Positions 54,517-62,031 of a stretch of 64,000 nucleotides of DNA are shown here, piece after piece (position 1 is the stretch's first letter; each line of letters begins with the position of its first letter). The notes under the pieces are model-generated. The model worked only from the letters and a program-made list of their open reading frames with translations, did not search any database and had not been told where the DNA came from. This stretch comes from Bradyrhizobium diazoefficiens (GTDB lineage Bacteria > Pseudomonadota > Alphaproteobacteria > Rhizobiales > Xanthobacteraceae), in assembly GCF_018131015.1 (NCBI RefSeq), contig NZ_JAFCJJ010000022.1, forward strand, positions 1 through 64,000, given 5' to 3'. A program made the translations under genes and the position numbers.

Positions 54517-55779
54517 TCAGAGCTTCTCGGCGCCTGCGCGGAACATGCCGATCACGAGCTCGCTGGCCCCATCGATGGCACGGCGCATGGTCGAGCCGGT
54601 GCCGACCGCCTCTGCCGCATAGACCGGCGTCTCCACCGCGATGTTGCCGCTGCGCCAGACCCGCACCACGCCGACCCGCTGGCCCGCCTCGATCGGCGCG
54701 CGCACCGGGCCGCTATAGACGACGCGCGCGATCAGCTTGTCGCCGCCGGCCTTGTGCACCATCACCTTCACGGGCTCTTTCGCGACGAGCTTCACCGAGC
54801 GGCTGTCGCCGCCGAACACCTTCGCGTAGCCGACCGGCTGGTCGGCCGCGATCAGCGCGCGGGTCTCGAAATTGCGAAAACCCCATTCCAGCATCTTCTT
54901 GGCTTCGGTGGCGCGATCCTCGGAATCTTCCAGCCCGTTGACGACGACGATCAGCCGCGTGCCGTTCTGCACCGCCGAGCCGACCATGCCGTAGCCGCCC
55001 TCCTTGGTGTAGCCGGTCTTCAGACCGTCGGCGCCTTCCATCGAATTGAGCAGCGGATTGCGGTTTTGCTGGCGGATCTTGTTCCAGGTGAACTCCTTCT
55101 CGCCGAACAGTTTGTAGAATTCGGGGAAGTCCAGAATGATGTGCCGGGCGAGGATACCGAGCTCGCGCACCGTCATCTTGTTGCCGGGGTCGGGCAGGCC
55201 GTTGGAATTGCCGAAGGTCGACTTCTTCATGCCGAGCTCGCGGGCGCGCTTGGTCATGAAGTCGGCAGCAAAGATCTTCTCGCTGCCGGCAATGCCTTCG
55301 GCCAGCGCGATACACGCGTCATTGCCGCTCGGGATGATCGCACCATGCAGGAGATCGTTGACCGAGACCTTGCTGTTGATCGCGGCGAACATGGTCGAGG
55401 TGCCTGAGGGCGCCCCGCCCTTGCGCCAGGCGTTCTCGCTGATCCGGTACTCGTCGGTCGGCTTGATGTCGCCCGTCTTGATGGCGTTGAAGACGACCTC
55501 CGCCGTCATCAGCTTCATCATGCTGGAGGGCGCACGCAGCTCGTCGGCATTCTTCTCCCACAGCACGCTGCCGGAGGAGGCCTCGATCAGGATCGCGGTC
55601 GGCGCGTCGCCGTCGAAGCCGTTATCCTCGGCCTTCTTGGCGCCCTGGACGCTCTGGTTGGCGGCGTAAAGCACCCCGCCCCAGCCGAGACTCGCGACCA
55701 GAACCGTCGCCAGCAGCCCGCGCAGCAGCGCGCCGGCTGGAAGCCGGGTCTGACGCAGCGAAGCGGTAAAAAATGCCAT
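54517..55779 (-). CDS. dacC: D-alanyl-D-alanine carboxypeptidase (penicillin-binding protein 5/6 family)
   Basis: A 420-residue periplasmic peptidase that trims the terminal D-Ala of peptidoglycan peptides. A hydrophobic signal or anchor is at residues about 18-40. The three active-site motifs are SMMK (Ser86-Lys89), SGN (151-153) and KTG (254-256). The C-terminal PBP5-type domain (about 310-400) follows. Start at 55779 gives MAFFTASLRQ; longer frames run into the divergent gene. It leads the dacC-tmk-holB-metG series, and its promoter should be in the 153-bp gap to the divergent hydrolase gene. Confidence 0.93.
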   Translation of the reverse strand: MAFFTASLRQTRLPAGALLRGLLATVLVASLGWGGVLYAANQSVQGAKKAEDNGFDGDAPTAILIEASSGSVLWEKNADELRAPSSMMKLMTAEVVFNAIKTGDIKPTDEYRISENAWRKGGAPSGTSTMFAAINSKVSVNDLLHGAIIPSGNDACIALAEGIAGSEKIFAADFMTKRARELGMKKSTFGNSNGLPDPGNKMTVRELGILARHIILDFPEFYKLFGEKEFTWNKIRQQNRNPLLNSMEGADGLKTGYTKEGGYGMVGSAVQNGTRLIVVVNGLEDSEDRATEAKKMLEWGFRNFETRALIAADQPVGYAKVFGGDSRSVKLVAKEPVKVMVHKAGGDKLIARVVYSGPVRAPIEAGQRVGVVRVWRSGNIAVETPVYAAEAVGTGSTMRRAIDGASELVIGMFRAGAEKL

Positions 55780-55932
55780 GGCGGTGCCTTGAGAATGGCG
55801 TTCTAACAGTTGGAACCGACGCGAACAACACGATGCTGGCGGCTCTTCGCGAGATTGCACGATTCGCCTCACGCCCCTATCGTAGAACCTTATATTTCTC
55901 CACCAAACCCCTGAAACAAGGCGGAAAAGCGA

Positions 55933-56883
55933 ATGTCCTCCACCCGTTCGATCAAGGCCAATGGGATCGACCTCTTCGTCCGCGAGGCCGGCCAGGGTCC
56001 GCTGGTGGTGCTGTGCCATGGCTGGCCGGAGCTCTCCTACTCCTGGCGCCACCAGATCGCGGCGCTGGCCGACGCCGGCTTCCACGTCGTCGCCCCCGAC
56101 ATGCGCGGCTATGGCGGCAGCTCCGCTCCGGCTGAGGTGAGCGCCTATTCGATCTTCGACAACGTCGGCGATGTCGTGGGTCTCGTCCAGGCGCTCGGCG
56201 AGACCAAGGCGATGGTGGTCGGCCATGACTGGGGCGCGCCGGTCGCCTGGCATGCGGCACTGTTCCGGCCCGACATCTTCACGGCGGTGGCGGGCCTCAG
56301 CGTGCCGCCGCCGTTCCGCGGCCGGGGCAAGCCGCTCGACCTGCTGCGCCAGAGCGGCGTCACCAATTTCTACTGGCAATATTTCCAGACGCCCGGCGTC
56401 GCCGAGGCCGAGCTCGAGCACGACGTCGCCCGTACCATGCGGGTCGTGCTCGGCGGCCGCGGCCTCGCCGACCCGACCGCCGCCATGTTCGTGCAGGAGG
56501 GCAAGGGCTTTCTCGGCCACGCGGCCGCGGACGAACCACTCCCGGACTGGCTGAGCGAGGCCGATCTCGCCTATTTCACCGAGGCCTTCCGCAAGTCCGG
56601 CTTCCGCGGCGGTCTCAACTGGTACCGCAACCTTGACCGCAACTGGGAGCTGACCGCGCCCTGGCAGGACGCGCAGATCCACCAGCCCTCGCTGTTCATC
56701 GCCGGCTCGCGGGACGCCGTCATCACCGGCCTGATCGGCGCCAAGCGCGTCAACGAGCTCGAGCGCGTGCTGCCCAATCTGACGCGAAAGCTGATCATCG
56801 AGGGCGCCGGCCACTGGATCCAGCAGGAGCGGCCGGACGAGGTCAATGCCGCGCTGGTGAAGTTCCTGCGCGAGGCTAGCTAG
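55933..56883 (+). CDS. alpha/beta-hydrolase, epoxide hydrolase-like
   Basis: A 316-residue alpha/beta-hydrolase. HGWPE (residues 29-33) forms the oxyanion side, and the nucleophile is Asp99 in VVGHDWGAPVAW, which separates epoxide hydrolases from esterases with serine. The late histidine in GAGHWIQQERPDEV and an acid in FIAGSRDAV complete the triad, and the cap region contains tyrosines (FYWQYF, NWYRNLD) that could activate the epoxide. It sits on the plus strand between dacC and rlpA and overlaps the rlpA 3' end by 4 bp, so it seems inserted in an otherwise minus-strand series. Confidence 0.88.
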   Translation: MSSTRSIKANGIDLFVREAGQGPLVVLCHGWPELSYSWRHQIAALADAGFHVVAPDMRGYGGSSAPAEVSAYSIFDNVGDVVGLVQALGETKAMVVGHDWGAPVAWHAALFRPDIFTAVAGLSVPPPFRGRGKPLDLLRQSGVTNFYWQYFQTPGVAEAELEHDVARTMRVVLGGRGLADPTAAMFVQEGKGFLGHAAADEPLPDWLSEADLAYFTEAFRKSGFRGGLNWYRNLDRNWELTAPWQDAQIHQPSLFIAGSRDAVITGLIGAKRVNELERVLPNLTRKLIIEGAGHWIQQERPDEVNAALVKFLREAS

Positions 56884-57800
56884 TAGAGGCCGCGGCCGCT
56901 CAGGATGTTGCGGGCTTCGGCGGCTCCGTCCGAGGAACCGGCCTCGGCTGCGTAGCGGCCGTCTTCGTCATAGGACACGGCGCGAGCATTTTGCAGCGCC
57001 CGGCCGCGGCTGCGGCTGGAGGCCGACATTTCCGAGGTCGCATTGAGTGACGCCATGTCGGCCGAGGTGTTACCGAGATTGTAGGGCCGCCCTTCCGGCA
57101 TCGGAACGTCACCCCGGATGACGCCGCGATGCGATGAGGACAGGTCCGGGACGAACGGCCTGGCCGAGGCCACCCGGACCATGGACGGCGATGGCGCCGG
57201 AACTCCGGTCCGCAAGGTGGCCAGCAACTGGCGGTCGTCGGAGCCTTCCAGCGGCGCCCGGCCGACATATTCGACGCGCACCTTGGCGACACCATTGCCT
57301 TTGAATTCAAGCAGTTCGGCGGCCTTGTTCGAGACGTCGATGAGCCGGTTGCCGTGGTAGGGCCCGCGGTCATTGACGCGAACGATCACCGATTTGCCGT
57401 TGGAGACGTTGGTGACCCGCGCATAGGACGGCATCGGCAGGGTCGGATGCGCCGCCGTCAGCGAGGTCATGTCGAACACCTCGCCATTGGCGGTCAGGCG
57501 GCCGTGGAAGTCATCGCCATACCAGGACGCCAAGCCCTCGGCGCGATAATTGACGTCTTCCTCCGGCACGTAGGTCCGCCCCGCCACCACATAGGGCTTG
57601 CCGACGCGGTAAGTTCCGCCGCCCTTGGGGACCGGGTCGCCCCAGGCGACAACGCGCGGGCTGGAGGAGACGCCGTATTTCGGATCGACGCGGCCGGCGT
57701 ATTTGCCGGACGAGGCACAATTGGCGAGCGCAAGGCAGGTCGCGGCGACCGCAACACCTCGCGCGGCCCGCATCATCGAATCTGACCGTCGGATCCCCAT
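56880..57800 (-). CDS. rlpA: RlpA-like septal ring lipoprotein
   Basis: A 306-residue lipoprotein with lipobox LALANC (lipidated Cys28). The double-psi beta-barrel domain covers about residues 88-180 (GLASWYGDDFHGRLTANGE, VRVNDRGPYHGNRLIDVSNKAAELL), as in RlpA enzymes that cleave glycan strands lacking peptides at the division site. The C-terminal SPOR domain of the E. coli protein is not seen; instead there is a Ser-rich low-complexity tail. Start at 57800 gives the best signal peptide. In alphaproteobacteria rlpA often precedes dacC; here the epoxide hydrolase gene separates them. Confidence 0.9.
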   Translation of the reverse strand: MGIRRSDSMMRAARGVAVAATCLALANCASSGKYAGRVDPKYGVSSSPRVVAWGDPVPKGGGTYRVGKPYVVAGRTYVPEEDVNYRAEGLASWYGDDFHGRLTANGEVFDMTSLTAAHPTLPMPSYARVTNVSNGKSVIVRVNDRGPYHGNRLIDVSNKAAELLEFKGNGVAKVRVEYVGRAPLEGSDDRQLLATLRTGVPAPSPSMVRVASARPFVPDLSSSHRGVIRGDVPMPEGRPYNLGNTSADMASLNATSEMSASSRSRGRALQNARAVSYDEDGRYAAEAGSSDGAAEARNILSGRGLY

Positions 57801-58168
57801 TCGCCCCAAATACCATTCCGCCGGACGCGGCCCCAATCCGCCTTCCCTTGGCGAACTGGCCTTCGACCGGTCTTTGCCCGAGGCGGCCCACCACCGCGTC
57901 GGAAGTCGTGACGATATCGCAACCCGAACACGGCGGAAATGGGGAGCGCGCGCCGTTCACGCCGGAATGGTAAACGCCGCGTTCGCTTCTCCCCGTTGAT
58001 CTACGGAGCCGCGGCCGCACTGCGGTTTGCTCGCGTGTGTCACTCCTGCACAGGCTGTTGCATTGAAGCCTCACTCCACCTCCATTGTCGGCGCTCCCCC
58101 TGGAATTCTTTTGACTGTGCAAGGCCGCCCGCGTCTTGTCGCGTGCAGGGGCGAACTGGAATTTGAAG
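57801..58168. other. intergenic region between rlpA and small genes
   Basis: No gene of normal size is evident in these 368 bp. It must hold the rlpA promoter (minus strand) and the leader of the first tiny gene. A TTGACT box at 58111-58116 could be a -35 for the plus strand, but no good -10 follows at 17 bp. Open frames crossing the area show no family-like sequence. Confidence 0.45.
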
Positions 58169-58258
58169 ATGATCGAGACGGTTTCGGCACTGATGGGTCT
58201 GGTAAGCGCGGGGATCTTCCTGGCCCATGCCTTCGAGGGTTACCGCACGAGGGCGTAA
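58169..58258 (+). CDS. very small conserved membrane-type protein, 29 residues
   Basis: The frame reads MIETVSALMGLVSAGIFLAH followed by AFEGYRTRA and a TAA stop. It has one hydrophobic helix (about residues 6-20) and a short basic tail. I recall near-identical miniproteins in Bradyrhizobium genomes, but this is from memory only. Function unknown. No strong ribosome site is visible, so translation is likely but not proven. Confidence 0.55.
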   Translation: MIETVSALMGLVSAGIFLAHAFEGYRTRA

Positions 58259-58360
58259 CGCACTCGCGCGGGCGGCAAGCATCACCTCTTTCAAGACGGC
58301 ACGTTCGGACAATCTTAATCAATCCGACCGAGCATCGAACACGAGAGCGGCAGGTGTCCC

Positions 58361-58459
58361 ATGCGCAACCATGACCTCGTATCCGATGGCTTCCTGGCAT
58401 TGACCGCCGGCGGCTTGTTCTTGCTCTGCTCGAGCCTCGTGGCGCTCGCCTTCGGCTGA
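58361..58459 (+). CDS. very small predicted membrane protein, 32 residues
   Basis: The frame begins MRNHDLVSDGFLALTAGGLF and ends with SLVALAFG before TGA. It consists of a short polar start and one hydrophobic helix. It follows the 29-residue gene by 102 bp on the same strand. No family is recognised, and the ribosome site is weak (caggtgtcc before the ATG). Confidence 0.4.
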   Translation: MRNHDLVSDGFLALTAGGLFLLCSSLVALAFG

Positions 58460-58611
58460 GCACCACGCCCACTCTACCGCTCCCGAACCCCGCTCTGCCG
58501 CAGTGCGGCACGCGCCCAAGATCGGGATTCTGGCTCGGGATTGCAGTTCTCGCTTTTTGTTGATTGAATTTCCGCGTCGGCGCCTCGACCCATTTCAAGA
58601 GGCACTCACCA

Positions 58612-58755
58612 ATGAGGGTGACGCAGATGTTGGCCGAGAAATTTTTTCTGGTTCTGGAATCGCTGATCCGCGGCAGCCGCACCTATCCCGACGGAGCTCC
58701 CCGGGTTATCAGCACCTCCCCGCACGTGCCGGTCAAGTTGTCGGACCAGAAGTAA
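58612..58755 (+). CDS. small conserved protein, 47 residues
   Basis: The frame starts MRVTQMLAEKFFLVLESLIR and continues with SRTYPDGAPRVISTSPHVPVKL. The second methionine (58627) may be the true start, giving 42 residues. The pattern of an amphipathic N-terminal helix plus a proline-rich tail is known to me from Bradyrhizobium and Rhodopseudomonas genomes as an unnamed conserved protein. Function unknown. Confidence 0.6.
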   Translation: MRVTQMLAEKFFLVLESLIRGSRTYPDGAPRVISTSPHVPVKLSDQK

Positions 58756-58783
58756 CCGGGCGGGCCTTCAACCTCTTCCCGCT

Positions 58784-59074
58784 TCAGCGCACCCCCAGCA
58801 GCGAGCGCCGATAAAGACTGCCGCGGGCCTCCTTGAGGCAAACGAAGCTGCCATCAAAACCCTCGCCGTAGCGCTTCTGGCCCTTGGCGTAGTAGATGCC
58901 CTTCCTGAAATCCAGCCACACCACCTTGTCGCCCGGGCAATAGCGTTGCGCCTGCGCCTCGTCGCGAAACGGCGTCAGCGGCACCGCGGACACCTCGGCA
59001 ACGCCGGCGCCGAGCAGCATGGCCGCGGCGATCGCGATGGCACCACCCCTTGCGTAAATTCCTCTGCGAGACAC
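58784..59074 (-). CDS. small exported protein of unknown function
   Basis: About 96 residues from the GTG at 59074 (VSRRGIYARGG), which gives a compact signal peptide (AIAIAAAMLLGAGVAEVSAVPL). Longer starts at 59113 or 59155 are in frame but put extra polar residues before the signal. The mature part, QRYCPGDKVVWLDFRKGIYY and GFDGSFVCLKEARGSLYR, has two cysteines that likely form a disulfide. I recall similar short secreted proteins in this group, without known role. It converges with the 47-residue gene 28 bp away. Confidence 0.65.
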   Translation of the reverse strand: MSRRGIYARGGAIAIAAAMLLGAGVAEVSAVPLTPFRDEAQAQRYCPGDKVVWLDFRKGIYYAKGQKRYGEGFDGSFVCLKEARGSLYRRSLLGVR

Positions 59075-59233
59075 CTGCCAGCCTTCCGATCCGAGCCGCC
59101 CGCGCCGGGCCATGGTGCGGCACGATAGCACGGGACCTCGATCTCCAGACAACAAGCTCCATCATGTCTTCCGCCAGCCAACTTGCCGGGGTACATCGAG
59201 CCCGGATCGCCTCGATGCATGGATGTGACCTGA

Positions 59234-59821
59234 ATGTCGGTTGAGCCTGAACCCAGGACCGAACCCAGCACCGGACTCCGCCCAACGCCGCGGCTGGGGC
59301 TGCTGCCCATGATCATCTTCGGCTCGCGCTGGCTGCAGCTGCCGCTCTATCTCGGATTGATCGTGGCGCAGTGCGTCTACATCGTGCTGTTCATCAAGGA
59401 ACTGTGGCACGTCTCGTGGCACATGCTCGAGCTCACCGAGCAGCAGATCATGATGAGCGTGCTGGCGCTGATCGACGTCGTCATGATCTCCAACCTGCTC
59501 GTCATGGTCATCGTCGGCGGCTACGAGACCTTCGTCTCCCGGCTCGACCTCCAGGGCCATCCCGACGAGCCGGAATGGCTCGGCCACGTCAATGCCAGCG
59601 TGCTGAAGATCAAGCTCGCCATGGCGATCATCGGCATCTCCTCGATCGCGCTGCTGCGAACCTTCATCGAGGCCGGCAATCTCGGCTCGAACCGCGCCGG
59701 CTATACCGAGACCGGCGTGATGTGGCAGGTGCTGATCCACCTCACCTTCGTGATCTCGGCGATCGGCATCGCCTTCGTCGACAGGCTCGGCGAGAGCGCC
59801 ACGCGCAAGCACGAGGATTGA
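59234..59821 (+). CDS. YqhA/UPF0114-family inner-membrane protein
   Basis: A 195-residue protein with three or four membrane helices (LPLYLGLIVAQCVYIVLFI, SVLALIDVVMISNLLVMVIVGG, LAMAIIGISSIALLRTFIEA, VLIHLTFVISAIGIAFVD). The motif GGYETFVSRLDLQGHPDEPEWLGHVNASVLKIKLA is diagnostic of the family. Its function is unknown. It stands alone between two minus-strand genes. Confidence 0.88.
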   Translation: MSVEPEPRTEPSTGLRPTPRLGLLPMIIFGSRWLQLPLYLGLIVAQCVYIVLFIKELWHVSWHMLELTEQQIMMSVLALIDVVMISNLLVMVIVGGYETFVSRLDLQGHPDEPEWLGHVNASVLKIKLAMAIIGISSIALLRTFIEAGNLGSNRAGYTETGVMWQVLIHLTFVISAIGIAFVDRLGESATRKHED

Positions 59822-59842
59822 GGCGGTTGCCCTGGTGAAGGC

Positions 59843-60172
59843 CTAGCGAACTCCCGTCGCGGCGGCATCGAGCTGCGCCACGGCTTGGCCAAGGCACTCC
59901 CGGAGTTTCTGCGCGACCTGCTCGCGCGAAATTTCCGTGGCAGCGAGATCTGCGGATACCTTGCTCAGGGTCTCATCGAGGGTTCGGCCGTCCAGACCGT
60001 CCGACACCAGCGCCGTGGCATAGCTGGCCGCAGCATCGCCGCTGAGCCCAAGCTCGCCTGCGATCCAAAGGCCGAGCAGCTTGTTGGCCCGGGCCGTGGC
60101 CCTGAACATGAGCTCCTCGTCCTGGGCGAATTTGGCCTCAAAACCCTGCTCGCGCTTGTCGAACGTGGTCAT
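59843..60172 (-). CDS. DUF1476 protein, ATPase inhibitor subunit zeta-like
   Basis: A 109-residue helical protein beginning MTTFDKREQGFEAKFAQDEEL and continuing with ARANKLLGLWIAGELGLSG, the signature of the alphaproteobacterial F1-ATPase inhibitor zeta family. In Paracoccus this subunit blocks ATP hydrolysis by inserting its N-terminus into F1. The ATG at 60172 has GGAG 6 bp upstream; an ATG at 60184 is also in frame. Genomes of this group often carry more than one copy, so this may be a paralog. It is convergent to the YqhA gene. Confidence 0.85.
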   Translation of the reverse strand: MTTFDKREQGFEAKFAQDEELMFRATARANKLLGLWIAGELGLSGDAAASYATALVSDGLDGRTLDETLSKVSADLAATEISREQVAQKLRECLGQAVAQLDAAATGVR

Positions 60173-60207
60173 GGTCAGCTCCATGGCGGACGTGAAGTCC
60201 GGCCGGA

Positions 60208-60399
60208 TCAGGCCTTGCCTGCGGCGGCCTCGCGCGCAAGGCGCTCGGCCCTGAGTCGCTCGCGATTGGCGTGAAACGCCCGCTGCGTCTCCTCGTGGTC
60301 GCGCATGGCTTTTTCCGCCTCGACACGGCGTGCCGCATCGCGGGCCTGGCGCTGTTCAGGGGTCAGGGGTTTGCGTCGAAAGGAAAGGTCTTCTGTCAT
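60208..60399 (-). CDS. small basic helical protein, conserved but unnamed
   Basis: A 63-residue protein starting MTEDLSFRRKPLTPEQRQAR. It is rich in Arg, Glu and Ala and predicted to be one long helix (ARRVEAEKAMRDHEETQRAFHANRERLRAERLAREA). Similar small proteins of unknown role occur in Bradyrhizobium. Its 5' end now overlaps the 3' end of the LodB-like gene by 44 bp on the same strand, probably because that gene was extended by a duplication. Confidence 0.65.
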   Translation of the reverse strand: MTEDLSFRRKPLTPEQRQARDAARRVEAEKAMRDHEETQRAFHANRERLRAERLAREAAAGKA

Positions 60400-61612
60400 G
60401 CCTCGACAACGCGGCCGCGAAGAAAGGGTTCCACGGCGGGAGACCTTCGCGGAACCCAATGACCGATCGGCCGCTTACCATCGAATTCAGCGGCCAGATT
60501 GAATCCGGCGCAAGGCCAGATTGAATCCGGCGCAAGGGAAGGCTCGAGGGATGCCGGCGCTGCCAGAACGGCCGCCCGGCCCAGCGCGATACGCTTCCGT
60601 AATGCTCGCCCAGCGCCGCGACGTGGACCGCGGCTTCGCGCGCCACCCAGGCCTCGTATCGGCGAAGCGCGCCGGCGTTGCCGCGCGCAAGACAGTCAGA
60701 GGCCGCATAGGCGGCGAACAGGCCCGAGCGCATCGCCTTGGCGACGCCATGCCCCCAGATCGGATCGAAGGCGCTGGCCGCATCGCCTGCGCACAGGAAG
60801 CGATCGCCTGTGGTGATGGCATGGTAGCGGCCGCCCGCGGGGATCAGGCGCGGTGGATCGAGACGATCGATCCTGCCCGCGAGCAGACAGACGAATTGGG
60901 TCTTGGCGAGCGCCGCGCGCCAGCCATCCCGGGTGTTCAGCGCAAGGCCGCGGGCGAGGTCGGTGTCCGTCATGCAGGCAAACACGCGCCTGCCCTCGTC
61001 CAGCGCCATCGTGTACCACCAGCCATCCTCGAACGCCTCGACCAGCAGCTCCGGCGCGGACTGTCCGCAACCCGTCGCCTCGGCATAGGCCGCAACCAGG
61101 CGGTCCTGCGCCCGCGTCCGCCAGCCGAGACGGTGCGCGAGCGCACGGGCGCGGCCGGTCGCATCGATGACCAGCCGGGCCGTATGGCGCTGGCCGCCGT
61201 CGCAAGCGACCGACCAGCCGTCCGCATCGGGTTCGAGTCGACAGACCTTTGCATGGACGCGCTCGGCAGCGCCGCAGGCTTCGCGCGCGATCCATTCGTC
61301 GAACGCGGCGCGGTCGACGCGCCATGACGGTCCGCGGGCCTCGAGCAGCAATTCGCTCGCCTTCAGGCCCGCCTCTTCCCAGCAGGCGAGCGTGCGATGC
61401 GATGGCGCAAATCCCTGCGCCAGGAAGGCGGACCACAGGCCGAGCTGGCGCAGCACCGGCTGGACCAGTGGCGACAATACCTCGCCGCGCCCGCGCCCCC
61501 GGGCCGGTGCGATCACGGCCACCCGGAGTTCCGGAACATTTATCGCCAGCGCACGGGCCGCGGCCGAGCCGGCCGGCCCCGCCCCTGCAACGATGATGTC
61601 GAACGCCGCCAA
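60356..61612 (-). CDS. lodB: LodB-like flavoprotein for CTQ maturation, with altered C-terminus
   Basis: A 418-residue flavoprotein of the halogenase/geranylgeranyl-reductase-like superfamily. The FAD loop GAGPAG is at residues 10-15, LVIDATGRAR near the middle, and the second motif FLCAGDAASAFDPIWGHG near residue 290. Its place two bases after the small gene and downstream of a LodA-like oxidase points to the LodB role: in Marinomonas, LodB is needed to make the cysteine tryptophylquinone of LodA. The last 52 residues follow a 22-bp tandem repeat (60492-60535) that shifts the frame; with one copy the protein would end at RRIQSGR with a stop at 60487. The tail looks unlike the family and may be harmless or may impair function. 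Confidence 0.8.
   Translation of the reverse strand: MAAFDIIVAGAGPAGSAAARALAINVPELRVAVIAPARGRGRGEVLSPLVQPVLRQLGLWSAFLAQGFAPSHRTLACWEEAGLKASELLLEARGPSWRVDRAAFDEWIAREACGAAERVHAKVCRLEPDADGWSVACDGGQRHTARLVIDATGRARALAHRLGWRTRAQDRLVAAYAEATGCGQSAPELLVEAFEDGWWYTMALDEGRRVFACMTDTDLARGLALNTRDGWRAALAKTQFVCLLAGRIDRLDPPRLIPAGGRYHAITTGDRFLCAGDAASAFDPIWGHGVAKAMRSGLFAAYAASDCLARGNAGALRRYEAWVAREAAVHVAALGEHYGSVSRWAGRPFWQRRHPSSLPLRRIQSGLAPDSIWPLNSMVSGRSVIGFREGLPPWNPFFAAALSRHDRRPFLSTQTPDP
60492..60535. repeat. 22-bp perfect tandem duplication in the LodB-like gene
   Basis: The unit GGCCAGATTGAATCCGGCGC plus AA occurs twice without a mismatch (60492-60513 and 60514-60535). As 22 is not a multiple of three, the second copy changes the reading frame of the minus-strand gene and removes its likely original stop at 60487-60489. 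Confidence 0.9.
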
Positions 61613-61614
61613 GG

Positions 61615-62031
61615 TCAGTCGGCCCGAACGGCGTAGAAGGACGCAACCACACCGGCCGGCGCAACCGTGCCCGGCGAGCCGCCGCTATGGGGAATGGTGC
61701 GGATCACCGAGCCGACGATGGCAGGGCGCTGATCGACGCCATTGGGCCAGGCCGGCACCAGCGCGCCCCAATAATCGTAGATCCATTCCTCGCCGCTGAC
61801 GACGCCGGTGCCCTGGAAGCGCACCTGCATCGGCGAGCCGTAGGCACGCGATCCCTTCAGGGCGAGCGACCAGCCCGGGCCGCCGATCGTCCCGGACAGG
61901 AGCTGCATCGGCCCGTCGACGATGTCGATCGTGCCGCGGCCGAATTCGAGATTGTTGAAGACGGTGCTGACGTCGGGATCATTGAGCAGGCTGCGATAGG
62001 TCCAATGTCCCACGAACGGATTGTCGCTCAT
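61615..62031 (-). CDS. small protein of unknown function between lodA- and lodB-like genes
   Basis: A 138-residue protein without signal peptide or cysteines. The sequence is beta-rich (PFVGHWTYRSLLNDPDVS, LEFGRGTIDIVDGPMQLLSG, GWSLALKGSRAYGSPMQVRF), with the FxGxWxYRS opening often seen in small lipocalin-like or avidin-like barrels. Its ATG overlaps the oxidase stop (ATGA), and its own stop is 2 bp before the flavoprotein start, so it belongs to the same operon. It could be a chaperone or extra subunit of the quinoprotein. I know no named family for it. Confidence 0.75.
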   Translation of the reverse strand: MSDNPFVGHWTYRSLLNDPDVSTVFNNLEFGRGTIDIVDGPMQLLSGTIGGPGWSLALKGSRAYGSPMQVRFQGTGVVSGEEWIYDYWGALVPAWPNGVDQRPAIVGSVIRTIPHSGGSPGTVAPAGVVASFYAVRAD

